DNA of 24,832 bases from Methanobacteriota archaeon (lineage in GTDB: Archaea; Halobacteriota; Methanomicrobia; Methanomicrobiales; Methanomicrobiaceae). A program made the translations under genes and the position numbers. The stretch is from the NCBI GenBank assembly GCA_023396365.1, contig JAEWWL010000034.1, positions 1-24,832 on the forward strand, given 5' to 3'. Positions 7,699-15,965 of the stretch are shown in pieces. The notes beneath the pieces were generated by a model. It was not told where the DNA came from. It made no database searches and was given only the letters and a program-made list of their open reading frames with translations. Within the stretch, counting starts at the first letter, position 1, and each line of letters opens with the position of its first letter.

Positions 7699-8616
7699 AT
7701 GGATTTCCTCATTGTCGTAAACAGCATAATTACACTTTTTATCTTAATGGCAGTCGGGTATGCCTCTTACAAGGCAAAAATAATAGACAGAACTGGTGCA
7801 GGGGGTCTCTCATCATTTCTCGTCAACATCTCTCTTCCCTGCCTCATAATAATCTCCATGCAGATTCCTCTTGATGAGGAAATTTTTGGAAATACCATGA
7901 ACATATTTATAATTGCAGCAGTTTTTTATGCAATTTCATTTGCATTTGCAATCATAGTTCCCAGATATCTTGTAAGAAGTGATCTTGAAAGAGGTGTCTA
8001 CAGGTTTATGCTTGTATTCTCAAATCTCGGATTTATGGGTATACCTGTGTCAATGGCAATGTTTGGCGAAGAGGCTGCATTTTATGCCTCGCTTTTTATG
8101 CTCCCTTTCGGCCTATTGGTATTTTCTGCAGGAATTCTTATGCTAAGACCTGACATGGGCCGTTTTTGCGAACCGAAAATATTTTTAAATCCCGGAATTG
8201 TTGCTTCACTCCTTGGCCTTTTATTCTTCTTTTCCGGATACAGGATACCTGATCCCTTCTTCAGCATCATTGACATATTAGGTTCCATGACAACTCCGCT
8301 TGCAATGGTTGTTGTTGGCGCACTTCTTGCAGCAATGCCTGTTTCAGAAATGTTTACAGACTCTAAAATCTACATAATGTCGGCATTCAGACTTCTTGTA
8401 ATCCCGCTTGCCCTTTATATTGTCATAAGGCCGTTTGTAAACGATCCTTTAATTCTCGGAGTCCCTGTGATTCTTGCTGCAATGCCGGTAGCGGCAAATG
8501 CAGTGCTTCTTGCTGAAGAATACAGTGTTGATTCAAACGCAGCATCTAAAGGAGTTTTTATCTCAACAATCCTTTGCGTGATAACAATTCCTCTAATCGG
8601 AATTCTCCTTCTTTAA
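7699..8616 (+). CDS. AEC-family (auxin efflux carrier-like) permease
   Basis: A 305-residue integral membrane protein of the AEC/bile-arsenite-riboflavin superfamily. About ten hydrophobic segments are visible in two halves. The first half shows MAVGYASYKAKIIDRTGAGGLSSFLVNISLPCLI, and near the middle is VFSNLGFMGIPVSMAMFGEEA with the unwound Asn/Gly/Pro segment typical of the family. The second half has MTTPLAMVVVGALLAAMP and the AAMPVAANAVLLAEEY crossover region. Prokaryotic members move organic acids such as malate; the substrate here is unknown. I set the start at ATG 7699 (MDFLIVVNSIITLF), where the first helix begins; 34 in-frame residues upstream do not look coded. Confidence 0.88.
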   Translation: MDFLIVVNSIITLFILMAVGYASYKAKIIDRTGAGGLSSFLVNISLPCLIIISMQIPLDEEIFGNTMNIFIIAAVFYAISFAFAIIVPRYLVRSDLERGVYRFMLVFSNLGFMGIPVSMAMFGEEAAFYASLFMLPFGLLVFSAGILMLRPDMGRFCEPKIFLNPGIVASLLGLLFFFSGYRIPDPFFSIIDILGSMTTPLAMVVVGALLAAMPVSEMFTDSKIYIMSAFRLLVIPLALYIVIRPFVNDPLILGVPVILAAMPVAANAVLLAEEYSVDSNAASKGVFISTILCVITIPLIGILLL

Positions 8617-8751
8617 AAAAAAATCCTGAAATTTTAGTCTTTTAACTAATTAAACAGGAGATAAATAATCCCAAAAATAAAAAATCCTTTTTTGAAGAAG
8701 AACAAAAAAATCTGAAAAGTTCAAAAAAAGAGATTTCTTTCATTCAAATTT

Positions 8752-11130
8752 TTATATTTTCAGAAACTCTGAAAACCTTGCCAAAAGGCCGGTTTCAGAA
8801 GTATTCTTCTTCGGGCATCCGCCGGAGCGGTGTCGGATGAAATCTGAGAAGAAATCATTTATTGACTCAAAAACAGATATCGCAGCAGGCATTACAAGAA
8901 TTGCACCAAATATTGAGAACCCGACAGCAATAACGGTTACAATTCCAAAGTTCTGGATAATCGGAGATGTTGAGAGCGTCAGCGCAGAAAAACCGCAGAC
9001 TGTTGCAAGACCGGAGACTGATACCGCAGCTCCAATCTTCTGGACTGATGTCTGAATAGCGGTAATTGTATCAAGTCCCTTCTCTTTCTCCTCCAGATAT
9101 CTCTCCATCATAACAATAGTGTACTCAGAAGCAACACCAATCGTCATTGCACCAAGACATGCCGTAAGAAGCGAATATGTAAGACCCAAAGAATACATAA
9201 TGAATCCGTTCCAGCCAACAATCATAATAATTGGAACAAGCGGTGTGACTGCTGAAAACTTTCTGTATAAAACTATTAGAAGCAGAAGAATAAGAACAAA
9301 CCCAAGGTAAGTCATCGGATTTTTGGTTTCTTCAATTCCATTGATAAGATCAGAAAACATCACCATCTGGCCTGTATACGATGCTGTCATTCCGGGGTGA
9401 AGTGTAAACCAGTCAAGATCTTTTTGCATATTTGAAATTAAAACCTGGGTTGCCGGAATTGATAGATCCTTCATTGAAAATTCGATTACTGCCTCTGTGT
9501 TTCCGTTCACATATCTGTCAACAGTCTCCTGCGGAATTAAAGACCAGACCTTTTGTATTGTTGCACTGTCCCTTGGAAGAACACCATTATTGTACAGCTT
9601 AAGATATGTGGCAATGCTTGAAACTCCTGTAAGGTCATTTTGCTTAGAAGTAGCATATTCACCGAATTCATCGATCCACTTTAAGGTTTCAGGATCACGG
9701 ACAGAATCGGCCTTAATATAAGTCGTAATCGTGTCAGTCGAACCAATTACGCTTCCAAGCTTGTTCATTGATATCATTGCCGGCATATTCTGCGGGACCA
9801 TCGCATCCTCATCAGTGTCAATTATAACCATTTCATCCAGCTGGATTCCGACAATTGCAACCATGAAAAATACAAGAAGCATGGGCACAGGATTTTTTGC
9901 AATCCTTGCTGCAATCTTTCCTATTGCAACATCATATCTTTCCATAAAAGAGCCTTTGGTGCCAGGTTTGACAGAAGGCGGCAGATCGCACCCTTTCCAT
10001 TCAAGCTGGCAGGCTTCTGCCTGGTCAAGCGGATTTGATGCTCCTGTTTTGGGACTGTACTTTACAATGGTTGCAAAGGTCGGGATGATAATCATTGCCG
10101 AGAGATAACAGCATGAAATTCCTATAATGCATGTCTGTCCAAAGCCTGATATCATTGGTGAAGGTGCAAGAACAAAAAGCGCTAAAAATCCAAGGGCTGT
10201 TGCAAGCATTGCAAAAAATATTGCCGGGCCGGAGTTTGTGACTGTTGTAAAAACAGCATCCTTCATCGGAGACCTTTTTATCTCCTCATCAAACCTCGAC
10301 TGGAACTGAATTGCATAATCAACACCAATTCCTATCAAAACAGGAAAGGCTGCAATTACTATTGATGTGATTGGAATTTTTGTATATCCCATTACACCAA
10401 AAGTGCATATAATTCCGCAGAAGACAATGAAAACCGGAAGAAGCCTGTATCTGACATGCCCGAATAAAATAAACATGGCAATTATCATGAAAAGCATTGC
10501 AAGGCCGATTAATGTCCCCATACTCTTATTCATATCCTCTTCCATTTCAACACTGAATGCAGGGCTTCCTGTAGGTGTAACCGTTATTCCTGCAGGTGTT
10601 TCTGAAAATGACAGGATGCTGTCGATGTTGTAGACAATGCCTTTTTTAGACTCATCTGCAAGGCCGGTCTCAAGAGGAATGCTTACAAGGGTCATTGTTT
10701 TTGACGGAAGAAGCTTATCCATATACTCGGCAGGCAAAGATTTTAAAACCGCATTTATTTCTGCCTGATTCTGAGGTATTTTACCTCCGTTTACCATTTT
10801 TATGGCATCCACAAGGCCTGTTGCACCTGTTACATATCTTGCATCTTTAATGTTTTCTTCAAGCCTTTCAAGATAATTCAAAACATCCGGTCTTGTTACA
10901 TCTTCGCCCTCAACTATTAATACAACAACATCAGATCCAAAAATTTCGCTGTAATGAATAAGAAGAGAGCCGACAGGCTTATCTGTGTCCAGATAAGTCT
11001 CTGTACCGGTCTCCATTGCTGTCATCGAGGCGCCGTACATCATCAAAAGTAAAACTGTGACAATGAGACCTGCAACAATAAAAGGCCTTTTATTAATAGA
11101 TTCTGCTATAAATTCAAATGGTGATTTCAA
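8752..11130 (-). CDS. RND-superfamily exporter, HAE3/MMPL type
   Basis: A 792-residue proton-driven exporter of the hydrophobe/amphiphile efflux-3 type, with the RND duplication inside one chain. Helix 1 is at about 17-36 and the first outside loop at 37-204. A cluster of helices at about 205-355 follows with GIGVDYAIQFQSRFDEE (267-283), where the Asp is the usual proton-relay position. After a cytoplasmic linker the pattern repeats: helix 7 near 412-430, an outside loop with TDTITTY, and a second cluster with GVASEYTIVMMERYLEE, where Glu takes the place of Asp. Likely substrates are lipids or other hydrophobic compounds. The start is TTG, supported by GGAGG 9 nt upstream. A TATA-like box lies at 11171-11178. 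Confidence 0.92.
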   Translation of the reverse strand: MKSPFEFIAESINKRPFIVAGLIVTVLLLMMYGASMTAMETGTETYLDTDKPVGSLLIHYSEIFGSDVVVLIVEGEDVTRPDVLNYLERLEENIKDARYVTGATGLVDAIKMVNGGKIPQNQAEINAVLKSLPAEYMDKLLPSKTMTLVSIPLETGLADESKKGIVYNIDSILSFSETPAGITVTPTGSPAFSVEMEEDMNKSMGTLIGLAMLFMIIAMFILFGHVRYRLLPVFIVFCGIICTFGVMGYTKIPITSIVIAAFPVLIGIGVDYAIQFQSRFDEEIKRSPMKDAVFTTVTNSGPAIFFAMLATALGFLALFVLAPSPMISGFGQTCIIGISCCYLSAMIIIPTFATIVKYSPKTGASNPLDQAEACQLEWKGCDLPPSVKPGTKGSFMERYDVAIGKIAARIAKNPVPMLLVFFMVAIVGIQLDEMVIIDTDEDAMVPQNMPAMISMNKLGSVIGSTDTITTYIKADSVRDPETLKWIDEFGEYATSKQNDLTGVSSIATYLKLYNNGVLPRDSATIQKVWSLIPQETVDRYVNGNTEAVIEFSMKDLSIPATQVLISNMQKDLDWFTLHPGMTASYTGQMVMFSDLINGIEETKNPMTYLGFVLILLLLIVLYRKFSAVTPLVPIIMIVGWNGFIMYSLGLTYSLLTACLGAMTIGVASEYTIVMMERYLEEKEKGLDTITAIQTSVQKIGAAVSVSGLATVCGFSALTLSTSPIIQNFGIVTVIAVGFSIFGAILVMPAAISVFESINDFFSDFIRHRSGGCPKKNTSETGLLARFSEFLKI

Positions 11131-11170
11131 TTTTATCAGCCTCCGGTCTATAAAAAATAGAATCCGGCTT

Positions 11171-11178
11171 ATATATTC
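11171..11178 (-). promoter_or_regulatory. TATA box for the RND exporter
   Basis: On the minus strand, ATATATAA lies about 45 nt before the TTG start. It predicts a transcript start near 11148 and a short leader carrying the GGAGG site. The box touches the stop codon of the upstream 166-residue gene, so the exporter need not depend on read-through. Confidence 0.45.
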
Positions 11179-11677
11179 AGACTTTTAAAGGGGAATATTC
11201 CTCTAGTAATTCATTTTCATCATGAAAATAACTTGCCATTTTTAAAAGGGCATTATTCTCTGCCAGTGTGTAATCCAAAATTATGCTCTTTGTAATCCCG
11301 GCAGCTATTAGCAAATCATTTCCGGGCAAAACATCTAATCCGATGTTCTTCGCAAAAACATACATCCTGTCCCTGTCATTGATTTCAAAACCTACTGCAT
11401 CTAAAAATTCAGGTGAATTTACTGTGTTGGCCACCTCGTTGAGATAATTTTTGGTAATTTTTTGCCCGCCTGAAAATGCAAGATGCAGGCATTCTGTAAG
11501 ATGCATATACAGGGGCGGAGGTGTGAATCCTGCATCCTCCCAAATACCACAGGTTTCAAAACCATTTTCTCCCCATAAATTGCAGCTCCTGCCGGAGCTA
11601 ATTTCTGTTTTCATTGCCAGTCTCCATAATACAGGAATTTTTTCTAATGATTTTGCCCATTTAACATTTAATGCCAT
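11177..11677 (-). CDS. Hypothetical protein of unknown family
   Basis: A 166-residue soluble protein that I do not recognise. The first third is rich in Trp, Cys and Gly (GRSCNLWGENGFETCGIWED, about 29-48). This is followed by a predicted helical middle (PPPLYMHLTECLHLAF) and a C-terminal half that may be alpha/beta (DVLPGNDLLIAAGITKSIILDYTLAENNALL). No signal peptide or membrane helix is seen. The three cysteines (about 33, 43, 63) with nearby His could bind a metal, but no standard motif is present. It lies 46 nt upstream of the RND exporter on the same strand. No Shine-Dalgarno precedes the ATG. It looks like a real gene from its length and codon use. Confidence 0.65.
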   Translation of the reverse strand: MALNVKWAKSLEKIPVLWRLAMKTEISSGRSCNLWGENGFETCGIWEDAGFTPPPLYMHLTECLHLAFSGGQKITKNYLNEVANTVNSPEFLDAVGFEINDRDRMYVFAKNIGLDVLPGNDLLIAAGITKSIILDYTLAENNALLKMASYFHDENELLEEYSPLKV

Positions 11678-12171
11678 TAACAGGATTTCAATAATTTACC
11701 CTGCAGCCTGTTTATTTTTATGAGAGACTGTTATTAAAGGATGTACAACTAAAAAAGTTTCTTTGAGGGAAAAGACCCATCATATTAATTAATAAGATAT
11801 TCCGAACACTTCCTCTGTATTCTTTGCAGTATGCTCTCACAGCAAAAAAGTATTAATCACCTTTGCAGTCTGCGGACAATTTTTATTCATGATGCAAATG
11901 ACGGATTCATTATCAGTTAAGCGAGGTAAATCTGCCTTATTCTGTCCTTTTAAAAATTTATTTCTGAAGCACATTTGATGCAATTATCATGGATTTTTCA
12001 GCCTTTCCTGATAAATAAAAGACGCACTGATGGATTTTTAGAAGATTTCTGTGTGCCACTTTTTTATGGAGACATTTTAAGTAAGATAATTTCTGATATT
12101 GTCTCTTTCTGCTGCTTAATTATATAATAGCAGTAAATCTAATTACTTGATTGAAACTTTTGGAGTTGTCA
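11678..12171. other. 494-nt divergent intergenic region
   Basis: This A/T-rich spacer separates the starts of the 166-residue gene (minus) and the TrmB-like gene (plus). The plus-side promoter at 12112-12133 is clear; elsewhere I see only poor short ORFs (for example a 29-codon ORF at 11889) and no stable hairpin, tRNA or repeat. Its length leaves room for an unannotated small RNA, but nothing specific supports one. Confidence 0.5.
12112..12133 (+). promoter_or_regulatory. TATA box flanked by an inverted repeat (possible autoregulatory operator)
   Basis: CTGCT at 12112-12116 and AGCAG at 12129-12133 are perfect inverted arms either side of TATATAAT (12121-12128). The box predicts a transcript start near 12150, about 22 nt before the ATG at 12172. 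A dimer bound to the arms would cover the TATA box, a common arrangement for archaeal repressors. The next gene encodes a TrmB-type regulator, so self-control is a reasonable inference. Confidence 0.45.
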
Positions 12172-12921
12172 ATGCCTGAAAATACAATAAGAACTCTGAA
12201 AAAACTTGGATTTACAGAATATGAGGCAAGAGCATATATATCACTGGTAGGATACGGAATGGCAACTGCCAGAGAAATTCATGAAAACAGCGGCGTTCCC
12301 CAGGGAAGAATCTACTCTGTCCTAAAAAGCCTCTCAGAAAAAAGCTTAATTGAAGTCCAGGATGGAAATCCATCATATTACTATGCTGAAAACCCGGCTG
12401 CCGTGCTTGGAAGATTAAAATCAGAACTTAATGAATCAATTGACAAATCAGCTGCATACCTCTCAAATCTTCATCTTGATTCAAAACCCCCTTCAATGAC
12501 ATGGGTCATTCACTCGGAATGGGGAATTAAAAACAGGGTTAAAACACTTATCCAGAATGCTGAAAAAGAGATTATATTTATTGTCGATGATTACTCTTTT
12601 TTCAGGATGGTCGGGCCTGAATTAAAAAAGCTGAAAAGAAAAATAAACATTGAAATATATGCGAAAGACAAATCAGATTTTACAGGGACAAACTTAAGAG
12701 TGACTCAATTCAACGAAAAAATGCTTAGCTTATTCAGAAATGTTGCGTCACAAAAAGTAAAGAATAATACAAATCCTGAAGGCAAAATAACAATGATAAT
12801 TGACGAGTCCACCGGTTTTTTTATTGGTATGCTTAATGGAAGGCTGACAGGGGTGATTCTGCAGGTCCCGCAACTTACATACACAATTAAAGCCTTTTTG
12901 AAAATGCTGGAAGATGAATAA
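12172..12921 (+). CDS. TrmB-family transcriptional regulator
   Basis: A 249-residue DNA-binding regulator. Residues 1-70 form the TrmB winged helix: LKKLGFTEYEARAYISLVGYGMATAREI, then the recognition helix SGVPQGRIYSVLKSLSEKSLIEV. A short coiled segment (about 75-100) precedes a C-terminal domain of about 150 residues with alternating strands and helices (EIIFIVDDYSFF, ITMIIDESTGFFIGMLNGR). That domain resembles the phospholipase D-like effector part of TrmB proteins, without a visible HKD motif. TrmB proteins often sense sugars, but the ligand here is unknown. I chose ATG 12172 because GGAG lies 6 nt upstream; a TTG at 12151 would coincide with the predicted transcript start. It is 18 nt from the DUF2115 gene and probably in one operon with it. 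Confidence 0.9.
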   Translation: MPENTIRTLKKLGFTEYEARAYISLVGYGMATAREIHENSGVPQGRIYSVLKSLSEKSLIEVQDGNPSYYYAENPAAVLGRLKSELNESIDKSAAYLSNLHLDSKPPSMTWVIHSEWGIKNRVKTLIQNAEKEIIFIVDDYSFFRMVGPELKKLKRKINIEIYAKDKSDFTGTNLRVTQFNEKMLSLFRNVASQKVKNNTNPEGKITMIIDESTGFFIGMLNGRLTGVILQVPQLTYTIKAFLKMLEDE

Positions 12922-12939
12922 CAAACCGGATTTTTTCAG

Positions 12940-13542
12940 ATGACACATTCTAAAAAGCCAGATTATTTGAAGATAAAGCAGATCTCAGAGAAGATGAAGG
13001 GCTTTAAAATAAAAGAAGAGCTCGGCACATTTATCGCAGAAGAGCTTTTAAAATACCGGGCATATGATCTTCAGGTAATATCAGCAAGGGCGAGGGAAGA
13101 TGTCGAGACTCTTCCGGAACCTTACAGGACTAAACTTCTTCCATATGCTAAAGAATGGTTCTTTGGCCGTTACCACAGAGTCATAATGCTTTACAGGCGC
13201 GGGGATTTTAAGAATGGCAAAACCTCCATTACAGACTTTGATACATACCTGAGATTCTGCGGGATGATCCCCAAAGGCTGCTTTGACTCATCAAAAGAAA
13301 CACACAGATTTGTTGATGAAGCCAAAAAACCATATTACGAATTGTTCTTTTATCTTCTCTGTGCATTTGCCATGTTTGTTGAAGACGAGCCGGGGCATCC
13401 TCCCGGAACACCATTTCCGGGCGGATTTGAGGTCCAGAAAAATGGTGACGGCTATTTATGCCCTATACGCGATAAAGAAGAGGAGATTTTTTATTCTGTA
13501 TGCAACTTCTGCCCGGCAAAGCAGGATGAAAGAAACCAATGA
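12940..13542 (+). CDS. UPF0305/DUF2115 family protein
   Basis: A 200-residue protein of a family found mainly in methanogens, with no assigned function. The C-terminal signature is present: PFPGGFEVQKNGDGYLCPIRDKEEE followed by CNFCPAKQ, with Cys174, Cys188 and Cys191 as likely metal ligands. Other cysteines are C107, C114 and C141. The N-terminal two thirds are helical, with basic and aromatic stretches (YRTKLLPYAKEWFFGRYHR). There is no signal peptide; it is cytoplasmic. It starts 18 nt after the regulator's stop, so it is probably cotranscribed with it. Its stop lies only 4 nt from the stop of the convergent histidine kinase. Confidence 0.88.
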   Translation: MTHSKKPDYLKIKQISEKMKGFKIKEELGTFIAEELLKYRAYDLQVISARAREDVETLPEPYRTKLLPYAKEWFFGRYHRVIMLYRRGDFKNGKTSITDFDTYLRFCGMIPKGCFDSSKETHRFVDEAKKPYYELFFYLLCAFAMFVEDEPGHPPGTPFPGGFEVQKNGDGYLCPIRDKEEEIFYSVCNFCPAKQDERNQ

Positions 13543-13546
13543 CTTA

Positions 13547-15568
13547 TTAAATCGGCTTTTTTGGCCATATTAATATCCATTTGGTCCCTCTTTCTCTTTC
13601 AAGCGAGATTGTTCCCATAAGCTGAAGTCTGACAATATTGTATATCACTTTCATCCCAAGTGTAGGAGATTTTTCAGGACTGATATTTTCCGGAATTCCG
13701 CAGCCGTCATCAGATATAATAAGATTATACTCATCTTCATCACATTGCATCTCTATTGTAATTTTTCCTTCTGCCCTTCCCAAAAATGCATATTTCATTG
13801 CATTTGTAAGAATTTCATTTACTACAAGACTGCATGGAATTGCTGAGTTTATATCTATTTTACAGCCGGATGTGGAGATTTCTGACGTGATAAATGTATT
13901 TTGTGAATAAGATATAAGAACAGACTCAAAGAGATTTCTAAAATGCATATATGCATCTATTTCACCAACATTATCAGAGTGATAAAGGCTTTCATGAACA
14001 ATTACCATCGACTGAATCCTGTTTTCAGCCTCATCAAGAAATCTCAGTGCATCCTTGTCTTTTATTCTGCTCTTTTCAATCTCAAGAATTCCGGTAATTG
14101 AGGCAAGATTATTTTTGACACGGTGGTGAACCTCCTGCAGAAGAACATTCTTCTCTTCAAGTGATTTTTTCAAATTCTCCTTCGTCTTTTTTATTTCAGT
14201 TATATCCTGCATCACACCGATAATTATTCCTTTATCGCCTTCTTTATCCTTTACTGCAGCTTTGCTTGTGATAATGCTTCTTGGATTTTTGTAGACATCA
14301 AGAATTTCTCCCTGTGAGATCTGAATTCCCGGGAGACTTAAAACAAGGTTGTCCATTTTGGACTGTTCAACTGCATATTTTTTATCAAAGACATCAAAGA
14401 CAGTTTTTCCAAGTATGAAATTTTTGCTTTTCCCACTCAGGTTTGCAAATGCCTGATTGCATCCAAGATAAATTCCGTTTTTATCTTTATGAAAAACCGG
14501 AAGCGGAATTGTTTCTATGAGAGTCTCAAAGAATTTTGCCTGCTCAAATGCTTTCATCTGTGCCTGCGTATCAGCAGTTATATCATGGTGAGTCCCAAGA
14601 GAGCGGACAATGATGCCATTTTCATCTGCATAATGCCGGCACCTTGAATGAATCCATCTCTCTTCTCCATTGCCCGTAATTATCCTGTATTTATATGAGA
14701 ATTCTTTTTTTTCTGAAATGGATCTTTGAAACTCACAAACAAAATCTTCTCTGAATTCAGGATGAATTAGATTTAAATAATCATTCTCATCTATTGTCAT
14801 ATCCGGAGAGGGAGAGATATTAAATATGCTGAATGTTTCATCAGACCAGAAGTGCCGGCTGTTTTCTGATTTTCTCTCCCAGTAACCAAGGCCTGCAATC
14901 TTTAGAAAAACATCCAGTTTAAGTCTGCTTTCAACTGCATCCTTCTCAGCCTTTATTCTTTTTTCTGAACTTTGAATTATGACAATTTTTTCATTTCCCG
15001 TGCCCGCAGGACTTTTATATACAGTGAAACTAAAAGGCATTTTCAAACCGCCCTTTTGTTTTAAGGATATTTCCGGGAATAAAACGGAAGAGCTGTCGCA
15101 ATCCTTCCATCCAAAAAGAAATTTCTCCCTGTCCTCTTCTGCAATAAGTGAGGTGAAATCCTGCCCTGTTAGTTCTTCCTCCACATATCCTGTTAATTCT
15201 ATTGCTTTTTTATTGCACTCAGAAATTTTTCCGGCCTTTTCATGTTCATCATTACTGACAAAAAATATGCCATCGGAGAGATTGTTGAATAAGGAGATGT
15301 ACTCTCTTTTTTGCTTTTGAATCTGCTTTGAGATTGAAGAGACCAAAATACCGACAATTATAAAAATACAGGTTCTTCCCACTGCATCTATTAAAAGCTC
15401 TGAATCTGTGCTTACTATGAAATTAAAGGCGACAAGATATATCACAGCAATCGCCGATGCAAAAAAAACACCCCTTTTCGGATACCTGTAGGCAAAAAGA
15501 ATTATTGGAATATAAAGAATGTGCGGAACAACTGTTACTGTACCGTGATATTCAAAAATGAACAACAC
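13547..15568 (-). CDS. Membrane-anchored multi-PAS sensor histidine kinase (HisKA_2 type), apparently frameshifted at the 5' end
   Basis: At least 673 residues. The open frame begins at a GTG inside what looks like the first membrane helix; the likely true start is ATG 15620, with one extra base near 15611-15617 (see findings). Visible parts are membrane helices to about residue 80, PAS domains at about 90-200, 218-335 and 345-460, the phosphoacceptor box HHRVKNNL (His481/His482), and an HATPase domain with N box NEILTNAMKYAF (584-595), DDGCGIP (620-626) and GMKVIYNI. The HHRVKNNL type is the HisKA_2/HWE-like class common in methanogens. The PAS domains probably sense a cytoplasmic signal. 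No response regulator gene lies nearby. The kinase core itself looks intact. Confidence 0.9.
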   Translation of the reverse strand: MLFIFEYHGTVTVVPHILYIPIILFAYRYPKRGVFFASAIAVIYLVAFNFIVSTDSELLIDAVGRTCIFIIVGILVSSISKQIQKQKREYISLFNNLSDGIFFVSNDEHEKAGKISECNKKAIELTGYVEEELTGQDFTSLIAEEDREKFLFGWKDCDSSSVLFPEISLKQKGGLKMPFSFTVYKSPAGTGNEKIVIIQSSEKRIKAEKDAVESRLKLDVFLKIAGLGYWERKSENSRHFWSDETFSIFNISPSPDMTIDENDYLNLIHPEFREDFVCEFQRSISEKKEFSYKYRIITGNGEERWIHSRCRHYADENGIIVRSLGTHHDITADTQAQMKAFEQAKFFETLIETIPLPVFHKDKNGIYLGCNQAFANLSGKSKNFILGKTVFDVFDKKYAVEQSKMDNLVLSLPGIQISQGEILDVYKNPRSIITSKAAVKDKEGDKGIIIGVMQDITEIKKTKENLKKSLEEKNVLLQEVHHRVKNNLASITGILEIEKSRIKDKDALRFLDEAENRIQSMVIVHESLYHSDNVGEIDAYMHFRNLFESVLISYSQNTFITSEISTSGCKIDINSAIPCSLVVNEILTNAMKYAFLGRAEGKITIEMQCDEDEYNLIISDDGCGIPENISPEKSPTLGMKVIYNIVRLQLMGTISLERERGTKWILIWPKKPI

Positions 15569-15965
15569 AGCAAAACTGAAAATGGTAATCAGTCCTATTA
15601 AATAATTAAACCGGACGCATGTATCCTCAGAACTGAATTTTTCTGATAATATACTGCAACTTTTACTAATTATATCATCCCCGCAGCCTGAAGAAGAACT
15701 TAGGATTTCTTAATTCTATAGCACTTTTGCAGTTAATAACCCTTATCACAAAAATAAACTTTACAGCAAAAAAAAAATCATCTCCTTTTAAGTATCCTGA
15801 CAACCCAGGACCGTGACATCAAAGATGCATAACATCGGGTTTTAAGTTTTTTATGAAGATACTAATCAAATCTGGCCAAAACAACAAATCAAAAATGTTA
15901 TTCTTGCAGGTCTTTTTCCAATGGAATAATTTATTGTTTATTTAATCATACAATTAAAAAGCAAT
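15569..15965. other. Divergent spacer including the probable kinase N-terminal coding segment
   Basis: Positions 15569 to about 15620 probably encode the first residues of the histidine kinase. A TATA-like box on the minus strand (15669-15674, TATAAT) predicts a transcript start near 15645, with GAGGAT then shortly before ATG 15618-15620. The rest, to 15965, holds the plus-strand promoter of the PH/zinc-ribbon gene: a TTTATTTAATC box near 15936-15946 fits a leaderless start at 15966. I see nothing else in the middle. Confidence 0.45.

Noticed and set aside
8837..10633. Several 60-125 codon plus-strand ORFs opposite the RND exporter
   Set aside because: They are antisense shadows of a well-conserved exporter gene and show Ile/Thr/Ser-rich compositions typical of reverse-strand reading.
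11889..11978. 29-codon ORF in the long spacer before the TrmB gene
   Set aside because: It has no ribosome site, no clear promoter at the right spacing and no recognisable sequence.
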